A stretch of 51,844 nt of DNA from Desulfuromonadaceae bacterium (GTDB lineage Bacteria > Desulfobacterota > Desulfuromonadia > Desulfuromonadales > Syntrophotaleaceae): positions 1-51,844 of the forward strand of contig SLLR01000001.1 of the NCBI GenBank assembly GCA_007134025.1. Reading direction: 5' to 3'. The notes beneath the pieces were generated by a model. That model did not search any database, had not been told where the DNA came from, and was given only the letters and a program-made list of their open reading frames with translations. A program made the position numbers and the translations under genes. Below, in pieces: positions 25,316 through 33,626 of this stretch (position 1 is its first letter; each line of letters starts with the position of its first letter).

Positions 25316-26428
25316 ATGCGGTTGTATGAAGACGAAGGCACCGTCGATCTGCCGGTCAATCGCCAGGACATTGATCGCCTGACTCTGCAGGAATTACGGG
25401 AATGCGTATTCGATCTGAAAAACGAGCGGATTGCGCTTATGCAGAACTGTCGTGAGCTGCGGGCCTGCAACGACGTTCTTCTGCAGAATATCGGTTCCGC
25501 CAATCAAGCGCAGGTGCAGGCCGAGATGACGAGCATGGAGTTGGAGCAGGTTTTTTCTTCCTGTGCCGACGCCACCTGGGTTGTGCGCAATGACAGAACG
25601 GTGGTTCGCGCCAACGATGCCATGCTGGCCTTTCTGGGTAAATCCGCGGAGCAGGTGGTGGGAGGGGGTTGCCTGGAACTGCTTGACGGTCTGCATTGCA
25701 GCAGCGCCGGCTGTCCCTTCTTTTTCGAGGGCGGCGACCGGAATGGTAAAGAGTCTGACTTGACCCGCATGTCGGCTGATGACATCCTGCGCCACTATAT
25801 TGTTTCTTCTGCGTCTCTGGTCACTTTGGACGGCACTCCGGGCATCGTGGTTCAGTTCAAGGATATTACCGACCGCAAGGTCGCTGAAGCCGCTCTGGAA
25901 GAGGCCAACATTGCCCTGGTTCGCATGGCCCACCTGGATAGTCTCACCCATTTGCCCAATCGCCGTTCCTTTGACGAAAACATGAGTCGGGAATGGCGCC
26001 GACTTGCTCGGGAAGGCAAACAGCTGGCCGTAATTTTATGTGATATCGACTATTTCAAACAGTACAACGATAGCTATGGGCATCAGGCCGGCGATCATTG
26101 CCTGCGCCAGGTAGCCAGCGCTCTGGGCGGTGATGCCAAGCGTGCCGGGGATCTGGTTTGTCGCTACGGCGGTGAAGAGTTTATTTTTCTGCTTCCCAAC
26201 ACGTCCTTGGAGGGGGCACTTACTGTCGCCGAGCGGGTCCGAAGCGAAGTTGAAGCTCTGGCGATCGCGCATTGCAGTTCACAGGTCGGTTCGGTTGTTA
26301 CTCTCAGCCTTGGTGTTGCCGCCTGTATCCCTAGTATTGATATTTGCCAGGACACGTTGGTCAAAGAGGCCGATGTCGCGCTTTATCAGGCCAAAAAGAA
26401 TGGCCGTAACTGTGTTGCACCCGCCTGA
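25316..26428 (+). CDS. PAS-GGDEF diguanylate cyclase
   Basis: 370 residues, soluble. An N-terminal coiled-coil-like region (about 15-75) is followed by a PAS domain (about 76-190) with an unusual cysteine trio at about 119, 128 and 133 (GGGCLELLDGLHCSSAGCPF) and ending in the typical FKDITDRKVAEAAL. The GGDEF domain (about 200-365) has LDSLTHLPNRRSF, CDIDYFKQYND, the catalytic GGEEF at 285-289 and an RxxD inhibitory site (RAGD, 276-279) five residues before it. It should make cyclic di-GMP with product feedback. The cysteines may hold a metal or act as a redox sensor. ATG 25316 has AAGGGGG ten bases upstream. It stands alone. Confidence 0.93.
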   Translation: MRLYEDEGTVDLPVNRQDIDRLTLQELRECVFDLKNERIALMQNCRELRACNDVLLQNIGSANQAQVQAEMTSMELEQVFSSCADATWVVRNDRTVVRANDAMLAFLGKSAEQVVGGGCLELLDGLHCSSAGCPFFFEGGDRNGKESDLTRMSADDILRHYIVSSASLVTLDGTPGIVVQFKDITDRKVAEAALEEANIALVRMAHLDSLTHLPNRRSFDENMSREWRRLAREGKQLAVILCDIDYFKQYNDSYGHQAGDHCLRQVASALGGDAKRAGDLVCRYGGEEFIFLLPNTSLEGALTVAERVRSEVEALAIAHCSSQVGSVVTLSLGVAACIPSIDICQDTLVKEADVALYQAKKNGRNCVAPA

Positions 26429-26782
26429 ACAAGATCTGCCTCTTTAAGCTTGGAGGCATCGGTATTCTGTGCTGAAGGGCGACAGACGTCTAATAACCGG
26501 ATACCGTTTAGTTTTCATCCGGAAATCGTCTTTTCTCCCAACCTCTGCGCAAGCCGCACACCCAAGCCCTTCATTTCCTTGATCTCGGGAAAAGTCGCTG
26601 TTTTCCCACATGAAAACGTTACCGTGCCCATACATAGCTTCCTGATGGACAAGAGTTAACCGGGATTCCTGGATAAATAGCGGCGAGTTCTTGAACGAAA
26701 ATCAATTTCCTGGCGCCTGCAGTTTTCAAGAGGCCGGGGTTTTTATTTTCTTCAAGGCGCCGGAAACGGTAAAAGGATTTTT
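26429..26782. other. 354-nt gap with a possible leftward micro-ORF
   Basis: Contains a TGCCTC/GAGGCA stem (26439-26460 region) just after the diguanylate cyclase that may be a weak terminator without a T run, and a 38-codon leftward open frame at 26515-26631 described separately. Towards the right end a GGCGCC...GGCGCC segment precedes the DUF1653 gene. No promoter stands out. Confidence 0.4.
26515..26631 (-). CDS. Possible 38-residue micro-protein
   Basis: Leftward frame from ATG 26631 to TGA at 26517-26515, with AGGAAG six bases before the start. The product begins MGTVTFSCGKTATFPEIKEM and continues with a basic amphipathic stretch (KGLGVRLAQRLGEKTISG). I do not recognise it. Support is only the ribosome binding site, start codon and its isolation in a 354-nt gap; it could be chance. 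Confidence 0.22.
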   Translation of the reverse strand: MGTVTFSCGKTATFPEIKEMKGLGVRLAQRLGEKTISG

Positions 26783-27013
26783 ATGGATAAGTTGAACATT
26801 CCCGTGGGTCGTTATCGACATTATAAAGGCGCTGAATACGAAATTCTGGGGGTTGCCAGACATTCTGAAACAGAAGAAGTCCTGGTAGTTTACCGTCCTC
26901 TCCACGGAGATCAGGGATTATGGGTCAGGCCGCTGAGCATGTTTCTTGAGTTTGTTGCCACGCCAGAGGGCAAGGTCGCACGGTTCGCTTTTCAGGGTAA
27001 AACAAGGCAATAA
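26783..27013 (+). CDS. DUF1653 domain protein
   Basis: 76 residues covering one DUF1653 domain: VGRYRHYKGAEYEILGVARH, then SETEEVLVVYRPLHGD and GLWVRPLSMFLE are the family's consensus blocks in order. These are small cytoplasmic proteins of unknown role. ATG 26783 follows AAAAGG at good spacing. It stands alone between two gaps of more than 350 nt, which suggests its own promoter. Confidence 0.88.
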   Translation: MDKLNIPVGRYRHYKGAEYEILGVARHSETEEVLVVYRPLHGDQGLWVRPLSMFLEFVATPEGKVARFAFQGKTRQ

Positions 27014-27405
27014 AAGCATCTGTGTTCAGCTGAAAAATCTCCTAGGCCTGGAGTGTTTGCAAACGTTTTCGGCCGCAGGGTGCCAGGGCGGTTTGCGGGC
27101 GGCAGGGAACGCTTCGACTCATGATAAAGCCCTGTAGCCCCGGTATTCCGTGCGTTTTCAACCGGTTATGTTGTTTATAAACGGGCTGTGCTGAAAACCA
27201 TCGATTTTTTTCAGCAGAGGCTTTAGAAAGATGTGTTAACTGCCTGATATTCAAGAGTAAACATGCTTTGCATAAAAAAAAGGCAGCTTGTGGCGGGAGC
27301 GGAAAGGCCCGGTTTTGGCGGTGTTGTGTACAGCCTTATGCACAGGTCTTCCACAGTTTTTGTTGAAAAGGTTGCGAGAAGCCCGATTGGACAAGCTTTT
27401 TTCTC
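27014..27405. other. 392-nt gap with DnaA-box-like pair and AT-rich hairpins
   Basis: No gene seen between DUF1653 and the mazG stop. It holds a TGCTGAAAA/TTTTCAGCA hairpin with a T run (27190-27222 region), an AT-rich part (27230-27290), and two DnaA-box-like nonamers at 27336-27344 (TTATGCACA, exact match to TTWTNCACA) and 27347-27355 (TCTTCCACA, one mismatch). tRNA and riboswitch cores were not found. Confidence 0.4.
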
Positions 27406-28191
27406 TTAGTTGACGGTTTTGATTTTCTGCCAGAGGCCTTCCTGTTCTGTCTGGGATGTCTCTCGCATGGATTGGCCGCGTTCCTCAAGGAGACTTTCCA
27501 GCTGTTCGAAGTTCTGGACAAACCGGGCCGTGGCCTTGAGCAGAGACTGCTCGGCGTCAATATCGAGGTGCCGTCCGAGATTGGCGGCCGCAAGGAGCAG
27601 ATCGCCGAGCTCTGTTTCCAGTGCCTGCGGATCCCCTGATGCCAGCGCTATTTCTAGTTCGGTCATTTGTTCCCGGACTTTTTTCAGGGCGCCGTCGCCC
27701 TTCGGCCATTGGAATCCGGCTCGATTGGCACGCTCGGTCAGTTTGCGGGCTCGCATCAACGCTGGCAGCCCGTTGGTGACCGATCCCAGGGTTTTCCCGA
27801 CACCAGGTTTTTCACGCTTCTTGATGGACTCCCATTGTTCGACCACATCCGCCGCACAGCTGCATTCACAATTGCCGAAAACATGGGGATGGCGACGTTC
27901 AAGTTTGTCGGCAATATTGCGAATAATGTCTTCCATTCGAAAGGCGCCACGTTCTTCCTGGATAATCCCGTGGAAAACAATCTGCAGCAGCAGGTCGCCA
28001 AGTTCTTCGCAGATGAGAGTCGTATGGCCGCTGTCAATAGCTTCGAGAACTTCGTAACATTCTTCCAGCAGATAGGGCTTCAGTGTTTTCGGGGTTTGTT
28101 CGGCGTCCCATGGGCAGCCATCGGCTCCCCGCAGTCGGGTCATGATCGTGAGCAGCCTTTTGAATTGCTCTGCGGAATTTTCAAAGGACAT
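27406..28191 (-). CDS. mazG: Nucleoside triphosphate pyrophosphohydrolase MazG
   Basis: 261 residues with two MazG repeats, as in the E. coli enzyme. It hydrolyses NTPs, including aberrant ones, to NMP and pyrophosphate. The first repeat has CPWDAEQT, the metal-binding EExxE in LLEECYEVLEAID and EELGDLLLQIVFH; HPHVFG and EQWESIK follow; the second repeat has LETELGDLLLAAANLGRHL. ATG 28191 has GGAG about seven bases upstream. It is divergent from the yceD-rpmF-plsX operon. Confidence 0.95.
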   Translation of the reverse strand: MSFENSAEQFKRLLTIMTRLRGADGCPWDAEQTPKTLKPYLLEECYEVLEAIDSGHTTLICEELGDLLLQIVFHGIIQEERGAFRMEDIIRNIADKLERRHPHVFGNCECSCAADVVEQWESIKKREKPGVGKTLGSVTNGLPALMRARKLTERANRAGFQWPKGDGALKKVREQMTELEIALASGDPQALETELGDLLLAAANLGRHLDIDAEQSLLKATARFVQNFEQLESLLEERGQSMRETSQTEQEGLWQKIKTVN

Positions 28192-28348
28192 CTGGGTCTC
28201 CAGAATCGAGGATTAAACCGTGGGTTAAAAGTGCTGGAAGAGGAACTCGGCCAGCTACCGTACGCCGCCTGGAATGAAGTCAAAAATCCCACTTCAAACG
28301 GCGTTTTTTGAATGGTTTGAAGAGGGGTTCGGAGGAAAGGTTTTTGCC

Positions 28349-28376
28349 TTGACAAAACAGGGGCAGGCTTTATACT
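28349..28376 (+). promoter_or_regulatory. Promoter of the yceD-rpmF-plsX-fab operon
   Basis: TTGACA (28349-28354), 16-bp spacer, TATACT (28371-28376). The -35 is perfect and the -10 has five of six consensus bases. The predicted start lies about 30 nt before the GTG of the first gene. Confidence 0.62.
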
Positions 28377-28411
28377 ACCCGCTTATTCAGCGGTAGGCAA
28401 GGGAGGCAGGG

Positions 28412-28963
28412 GTGCGAATTTCTGTAGATGAGATTAAAGATACGGGCTTGCACCTGGAGTTTGAGGAGCCGCTGTCTTCCTTCCCTATCTTGACCGAGAT
28501 CGAGTCTCAGGACGGTTGCCGCTTCATCGGACCGGTCGCGATTCGGGTTCGGGTTTTTCGAGTGGACGAAATGGTTGAGGTCGAAGGCCGGGCGGATCTT
28601 GGCGTGCGCGTTTCCTGCAGTCGTTGTCTAAAGGATTTCTCCATCCCTCTTGTCAGCGACTTTGCCTTGACGTATTGTCGGGAAATTCCTCATGTCGACG
28701 CGGAAGACGGGGAGGACGACATGGAGTTGGGCGCTGAAGACATGGGCCTGGCTCTCTACGACGGTCAAGAAATCGATTTGACCCAGGCGATTGAGGAGCA
28801 GTTGGTGTTGGACTCTCCCGCCAATCCGGTCTGTGATGAGCAATGCAGAGGTTTGTGTCCTCAGTGTGGCGTTAATCTGAACGAGACGGACTGCGGCTGC
28901 CCCTCTCAGGATGTCAATCTGAAGATGGCGGCTTTGAAGAATTTCAAAGTAGATAAGAAGTGA
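28412..28963 (+). CDS. YceD/DUF177 family protein (23S rRNA accumulation protein)
   Basis: 183 residues. YceD-type proteins precede rpmF in a great many bacteria and are linked to 23S rRNA accumulation; the molecular role is not settled. Visible: the C-x2-C in VSCSRCLKDF, an acidic middle (AEDGEDDMELGAEDM), then DLTQAIEEQLVLDSPANPVC and the C-terminal CGLCPxCG-like GLCPQCGVNLN with DCGC, a likely zinc site. It starts at GTG 28412 close behind GGGAGG. rpmF follows after 88 nt. Confidence 0.9.
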   Translation: MRISVDEIKDTGLHLEFEEPLSSFPILTEIESQDGCRFIGPVAIRVRVFRVDEMVEVEGRADLGVRVSCSRCLKDFSIPLVSDFALTYCREIPHVDAEDGEDDMELGAEDMGLALYDGQEIDLTQAIEEQLVLDSPANPVCDEQCRGLCPQCGVNLNETDCGCPSQDVNLKMAALKNFKVDKK

Positions 28964-29051
28964 GTTTTCCGCTTCGGCGGCGGACGAGATATAGAGTTAA
29001 TATCAAATACGATCGGCAGCAGAGACTGTCGATATACAAGGAGTGTAAGTC

Positions 29052-29231
29052 ATGGCTGTTCCCAAGAAAAAAACTTCGAAATCCAAACGCGACATGCGCC
29101 GGTCACATGACGCTCTGTCTGCTCCCGGTGTTTCGGTTTGTCCCGAGTGCAAGGAACCCAAGATGCCTCATCGGGTCTGTGGCAGTTGCGGCAGCTACAA
29201 GGGCCGGATTGTGGTTGAAACGGAAGCTTAG
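29052..29231 (+). CDS. rpmF: 50S ribosomal protein L32
   Basis: 59 residues. The product begins [20 protein letters not shown], the invariant L32 start, and carries a zinc-ribbon-type C-x2-C...C-x2-C (VCPECK and VCGSCG). It ends GRIVVETEA and TAG at 29231. AAGGAG lies eight bases before the ATG. It sits between yceD and plsX, exactly its conserved position, 14 nt ahead of plsX. The retained cysteines indicate the zinc-binding (C+) form. Confidence 0.97.
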   Translation: MAVPKKKTSKSKRDMRRSHDALSAPGVSVCPECKEPKMPHRVCGSCGSYKGRIVVETEA

Positions 29232-29245
29232 ACAAGAGGCGCCGC

Positions 29246-30271
29246 TTGAAGGAGAAAATTGTCGTTGCTGTGGACACCATGGGTGGAGACAATGCCCCGG
29301 CCGTAGAGGTGCAGGGGTCGATTGCCGCCGCCCGGCGTTGGGGTGTTTCCATCGTTCTGGTTGGAAACAGGGAGCGCATCGAAAATTGTCTGGCTGCTGA
29401 AAGAATTGGCGATCTGGATATCCGCATCGAGGATGCCAGTGAGGTGGTCGGCATGCACGATTCAGCTTCTGACGCCCTGCGAAGGAAGAAGGACTCGTCG
29501 GTACGGGTAGCCTTTGATCTGGTCCGTCGCGGAGAAGCCCATGCCGTGGTCAGTGCCGGTAATTCGGGGGCTACCCTGGCGGTCGGCATGTTTCTGTTGA
29601 AGCGGATTGACGGTATTGACCGACCGGCCATCGCGACGATCATGCCCAACATGGTGGACCAGACCGTGGTGCTGGATGTGGGTGGCACGGTCGATTGCAA
29701 GCCTTCGCATCTCGAGCAGTTCGCCTTTATGGGCCAGATTTATGCCCGGTCGGTACTCGGCAAGGCGCGGCCGCGAATCGGTATCCTTTCCAACGGTGAA
29801 GAAGAGAGCAAGGGGAACGATCTGGTTCGGGAGGCCCACCAGTTGTTAAAAGGGTCTACTCTCAACTATCTTGGTTTTGTCGAAGGGCGGGATCTGTTCA
29901 ATGGCAAGGTCGACGTGGTTGTCTGTGATGGCTTTGTCGGCAATATCGTGCTGAAGGTCTCCGAGGGGCTGGCGGAAGCCATCGGTTCTATGCTCAAGCG
30001 GGAAATCGGCAGCCGTTTCTGGTCCAGAATCGGTTACCTTCTGGCTCGGCCGGCTTTTGCTTCCTTCAAAAAGCGCATCGACTACGCCGAATATGGCGGG
30101 GCACCTCTGCTCGGAATTCAGGGGACTGGCATGATATGTCACGGTGGTTCCGATTCCAGAGCGATCATGAATGCCATTGGTCTGGCCCGGGAATCCGTAG
30201 CCCAGCGCTTCAACGAGCGGTTGATGGAATTATTGCGTCAGGATAGAGAATTACCCCCGTCCGCCGGCTGA
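29246..30271 (+). CDS. plsX: Phosphate acyltransferase PlsX
   Basis: 341 residues. PlsX makes acyl-phosphate from acyl-ACP, feeding PlsY for phospholipid synthesis at the inner membrane face. [11 protein letters not shown] at the N-terminus, [37 protein letters not shown] and [16 protein letters not shown] are family signatures. The start is a TTG at 29246 (product [10 protein letters not shown]), with AGAGG about six bases upstream; no ATG lies before the conserved region. It leads into fabH (46-nt gap). Confidence 0.96.
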   Translation: MKEKIVVAVDTMGGDNAPAVEVQGSIAAARRWGVSIVLVGNRERIENCLAAERIGDLDIRIEDASEVVGMHDSASDALRRKKDSSVRVAFDLVRRGEAHAVVSAGNSGATLAVGMFLLKRIDGIDRPAIATIMPNMVDQTVVLDVGGTVDCKPSHLEQFAFMGQIYARSVLGKARPRIGILSNGEEESKGNDLVREAHQLLKGSTLNYLGFVEGRDLFNGKVDVVVCDGFVGNIVLKVSEGLAEAIGSMLKREIGSRFWSRIGYLLARPAFASFKKRIDYAEYGGAPLLGIQGTGMICHGGSDSRAIMNAIGLARESVAQRFNERLMELLRQDRELPPSAG

Positions 30272-30317
30272 TTCTGTCCCGCTGCCCTGGCGCAGCCGGA
30301 TTGAGGAAGACTGTTTC

Positions 30318-31298
30318 ATGTTGCGTAGTCGTATTGTAGGTACCGGGGCCTATTTGCCCGAGAGAGTTCTGACCAACAGGGACCTGGAAAAAACACTTGA
30401 TACCAGTGATGAGTGGATTGTCAGTCGGACCGGGATTCGCCAGAGGCATATAGCGGGCGACGGAGAATTTACCTCGGACCTGGCCACTCTGGCGGCTCGT
30501 AGGGCTCTTGAAATGGCCGGCCTGAGTGCTGCGGATATCGATCTGATCCTGGTAGCCACCGTGACCGGCGACTTCAGCTGGCCGGCAACGGCCTGTCTGG
30601 TCCAGAGCCAGTTGGGTGCTCACCGGGCCTTCGCTTTTGATCTTTCTGCTGCCTGCAGCGGTTTTGTTTACGGACTGGCTACGGCGGACAGTTATCTCCG
30701 CTCCGGAAACGCCAGGCGTGTACTGGTGATCGGGGCGGAAATTTTCAGTCGCATTGTTGACTGGACCGACAGAACAACCTGTATTCTTTTCGGTGACGGC
30801 GCTGGGGCGGTGGTTCTGGAGGCCTGCGACGGCGATCGAGGCATTCTGTCGAGCCATCTCCATACGGACGGCTCCCAGTGGGAGCTGCTCTATCAACTCG
30901 GCTCCGGTTCCCGCAATCCGTCTTGTGGACAAGAGGGTAAACGCTGCCTTCCGCATATTCACATGCAGGGCAACGAGGTTTTCAAGGTGGCGGTTCGGGC
31001 CATGTGCGAGGCGGCGGAAGAAGCCCTGATTGCCAACGCTGTTGACGTAGGGCAGCTCGCCTATCTGATACCACATCAGGCCAACAGGCGGATTCTTGAG
31101 GCTACCGCCAGGCGACTCGGCTTGTCGCCTGACAAACTGGTGATGAACCTGGATCGCGTCGGCAATACCTCCGGCGCGTCAATCCCTCTGGCTCTTGATG
31201 AATTGAATCGCTGCGGTGGACTCAATCCGGATGATCTGATTCTTTTTGATGCCTTTGGCGGCGGCTTTGCCTGGGGATCGGTTCTATTGCGCTGGTAA
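30318..31298 (+). CDS. fabH: 3-oxoacyl-ACP synthase III
   Basis: 326 residues. FabH starts fatty acid synthesis by condensing acetyl-CoA with malonyl-ACP. Catalytic triad residues are present: Cys in DLSAACSGFVYGL, His in IPHQANRRI and Asn in RVGNTSGASIPL. The N-terminal RIVGTGAYLPERVLTN and TSDEWIVSRTGIRQRH are typical. ATG 30318 follows GAGGAAG. It is the second lipid gene in the plsX-fab operon. Confidence 0.97.
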   Translation: MLRSRIVGTGAYLPERVLTNRDLEKTLDTSDEWIVSRTGIRQRHIAGDGEFTSDLATLAARRALEMAGLSAADIDLILVATVTGDFSWPATACLVQSQLGAHRAFAFDLSAACSGFVYGLATADSYLRSGNARRVLVIGAEIFSRIVDWTDRTTCILFGDGAGAVVLEACDGDRGILSSHLHTDGSQWELLYQLGSGSRNPSCGQEGKRCLPHIHMQGNEVFKVAVRAMCEAAEEALIANAVDVGQLAYLIPHQANRRILEATARRLGLSPDKLVMNLDRVGNTSGASIPLALDELNRCGGLNPDDLILFDAFGGGFAWGSVLLRW

Positions 31299-31350
31299 TC
31301 CCTGTTTACCTGGTATAATCTCCGTCGTGCCGGCGAGAGAGGGTGAGAAT

Positions 31351-32271
31351 ATGTCCAAGACTGCCTTTGTATTTCCGGGACAGGGTTCCCAGTATCCCGG
31401 CATGGGTCGGGAACTTGCCGGCAACTTTCCGCAAGCGCGGGAAGTTTTTGAACAGGCCAACAATTGTCTTGGTTTTGATCTGGCTCGTCTGTGTTTTGAA
31501 GGTCCCGAGTCGGACCTGCAATTAACTGCCAACACACAGCCGGCCATTCTGGCTGTAAGCGTTGCTGCACAGAGGGTGGTTTTTGCTGAAACCGGCCTGG
31601 TTCCCGATCTGGTGGCCGGCCACTCTCTGGGGGAATATTCAGCGTTGGTTTGTGCCGAAGCCCTGTCTTTTGAAGACGCGGTACTTGCAGTTCGTCAACG
31701 GGGACAGTTAATGCAGGAGGCCGTTCCCGTCGGTGTGGGGACCATGGCCGCCATCATGGGCCTTGACCGTTGCGCCCTGGAAGAGGTCTGTCAGCAGGCC
31801 GCGGAAGGTGATGTGGTGGCTCCCGCCAATTACAACAGCCCCGGCCAGGTGGTGATAGCCGGCCATGTGGCGGCTGTTGAGCGGGCCATGAAACTGGCTC
31901 GGGAGCGGGGTGCCAAGCGCGCATTGCCCCTTCCCGTGAGTGCCCCTTTTCATTGTCGCCTCATGCAGCCTGCCGCTCTGCGGCTGGCGGAGGTTCTTGC
32001 CCCGCTGAACATCGGTGCGATGCAGGTTCCGGTCGTCAGCAACGTCGAGGCGGTGGCTTATGATGACGGTAGTCGCGTTCGGGACCTGCTGGTGGCTCAG
32101 GTTTCGTCTCCGGTTCGCTGGCAAGAGTCGGTTGAGCACATGGCAGCTCGCGGTATCGGGCGGTTTGTCGAGATCGGGCCCGGCAAGGTGTTGGGCGGTT
32201 TGATAAAGCGAATTTCCAAGGGGGTGGTTCTGGCCAATGTGCAGGAACCTGCGGACCTGAAGGAGTTGTAA
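31351..32271 (+). CDS. fabD: Malonyl-CoA-ACP transacylase
   Basis: 306 residues. FabD moves malonyl from CoA to ACP. FVFPGQGSQYPGMGRELA at the start, the active-site GHSLGEYSAL (nucleophilic Ser), the conserved Arg in VRQRGQLMQEA and the catalytic His in APFHCRLMQPA are all visible. ATG 31351 is the family start; the frame is open 35 codons further up but that overlaps fabH. fabG begins 4 nt after its stop. Confidence 0.97.
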   Translation: MSKTAFVFPGQGSQYPGMGRELAGNFPQAREVFEQANNCLGFDLARLCFEGPESDLQLTANTQPAILAVSVAAQRVVFAETGLVPDLVAGHSLGEYSALVCAEALSFEDAVLAVRQRGQLMQEAVPVGVGTMAAIMGLDRCALEEVCQQAAEGDVVAPANYNSPGQVVIAGHVAAVERAMKLARERGAKRALPLPVSAPFHCRLMQPAALRLAEVLAPLNIGAMQVPVVSNVEAVAYDDGSRVRDLLVAQVSSPVRWQESVEHMAARGIGRFVEIGPGKVLGGLIKRISKGVVLANVQEPADLKEL

Positions 32272-32275
32272 AGTT

Positions 32276-33028
32276 ATGCTGGTAAATTCCGAACTTCAGG
32301 ATAAGATCGCCCTGGTGACCGGGTCATCGCGAGGTATCGGCCGGGAAATCGCCCTGCAACTGGCCTCACGGGGAGCCGTTATCGTCGCTTCAGCCCGTAA
32401 TTCGGCGGCTCTGGACAGCCTTGTCGCCGAGATTGAAGGGCGGGGCGGCAAGGCCCTTGCCGTGCCCGGGGACGTGGGCTGCAGCAAAGATGTGGAAGGG
32501 TTGTTCAAAACAGCCATGGAGACCTTCGGTCGTATCGATATTCTGGTGAACAACGCCGGTATCACTCGAGACGGCTTGCTGATGCGCATGAAAGACGAGG
32601 ATTGGGATGCCGTGCTGGACACCAACCTCAAGGGAGCGTTTTATTGTTGTCGCGCGGCCGCCAGAATCATGAGCAAACAACGTAGCGGGCGTATTGTCAA
32701 TATCTCTTCGGTGGTGGGGGAGATGGGCAATGCCGGACAGGCGAATTACTGTGCCAGCAAGGCCGGCCTTATCGGTTTGACCAAATCTGTCGCCCGGGAA
32801 CTGGCCCGTCGTAACGTGACGGTGAATGCCATTACTCCTGGGTTTGTTGCAACCGACATGACCGACGTGTTGTCGGATCAGGTCAAGGAGGGTCTGCTGG
32901 GCCAGATTCCTCTTGCACGTCTTGGAGAAGCGCAGGATATCGCTCATGCCGTTGCTTTCCTGGTTTCTGACCAATCTGGTTACATTACGGGTCAGGTGCT
33001 CGGGGTAAACGGCGGCATGTATATGTAG
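32276..33028 (+). CDS. fabG: 3-oxoacyl-ACP reductase
   Basis: 250-residue short-chain dehydrogenase. NADPH loop GSSRGIGR, NNAG, catalytic Ser in NISSVVGEMGN and the Tyr-x3-Lys in YCASKAGL are all present; the C-terminus GQVLGVNGGMYM is typical of FabG. It reduces 3-oxoacyl-ACP in chain elongation. ATG 32276 has AAGGAG ten bases upstream, inside the end of fabD. Confidence 0.97.
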   Translation: MLVNSELQDKIALVTGSSRGIGREIALQLASRGAVIVASARNSAALDSLVAEIEGRGGKALAVPGDVGCSKDVEGLFKTAMETFGRIDILVNNAGITRDGLLMRMKDEDWDAVLDTNLKGAFYCCRAAARIMSKQRSGRIVNISSVVGEMGNAGQANYCASKAGLIGLTKSVARELARRNVTVNAITPGFVATDMTDVLSDQVKEGLLGQIPLARLGEAQDIAHAVAFLVSDQSGYITGQVLGVNGGMYM

Positions 33029-33083
33029 CTAGCTTGTCCATCCGTCGACGGATGGTCCCTACATCAACAAGGAGGTGAAGCAG

Positions 33084-33317
33084 ATGGCTTCTATTGAGGA
33101 AAAAGTCAAGCAGATCGTAGCGGAACAACTTGGAGTTGAAGAAGATCAGGTGACAGGCGATGCAGCTTTCATGGATGATCTTGGCGCAGATTCCCTGGAC
33201 ACGGTCGAGCTGGTAATGGCCCTGGAAGAAGAATTTGACATCGAGATTTCCGATGAAGATGCTGAGAAGATTGTTACGGTTCAGGACGCGATCAGTTACA
33301 TCGCAGACAACTCCTGA
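33084..33317 (+). CDS. acpP: Acyl carrier protein
   Basis: 77 residues, acidic. The phosphopantetheine attachment Ser is in [12 protein letters not shown]; the helices around it match AcpP closely. ATG 33084 is preceded by AAGGAGGT seven bases upstream, one of the strongest ribosome binding sites in the window, as expected for an abundant protein. It ends before a strong terminator (33336-33370), so fabF is likely transcribed partly separately. Confidence 0.98.
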   Translation: MASIEEKVKQIVAEQLGVEEDQVTGDAAFMDDLGADSLDTVELVMALEEEFDIEISDEDAEKIVTVQDAISYIADNS

Positions 33318-33335
33318 TCCGTTTTTCACCGTCTT

Positions 33336-33370
33336 AAAAAAGGAGGAAACGCGAGTTTCCTCCCTTTTTT
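33336..33370 (+). terminator. Terminator after acpP
   Basis: A run, then GGAGGAAAC (33342-33350), loop GCGA, GTTTCCTCC, and CTTTTTT. A strong nine-pair stem with a U run. A second, larger hairpin (33382-33389 CAGGCCGG with 33413-33420 CCGGCCTG, then TTTT) follows and may back it up. The remaining acpP-fabF gap to 33626 shows no other clear element. Confidence 0.85.
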
Positions 33371-33626
33371 CAGTTTTTTATCAGGCCGGAAGATTGCGTT
33401 TTTCTTCGATTCCCGGCCTGTTTTCCTGCAACGGCGGATACCAAAGCGGCTTGGGTTTTTAAAGGCGAACAATTCTTCCGGGTTGCCGGGGGTCTGTTAT
33501 GATCACAGGGTGGTAAGCGGGAAAACCTCTGGGAGATTGATTCGCCTGAAGTCGATTGCCGCCGGATAAAATCGTCAAGCATGATACCGGGGCTTGAGAA
33601 GTCGGGAAAAAGGAGGCGCTATAACA

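Noticed and set aside
27042-27254. tRNA-like or riboswitch-like structure in the DUF1653-mazG gap
   Set aside because: Several short stems exist, but neither the tRNA T-arm consensus nor a known riboswitch core could be placed.
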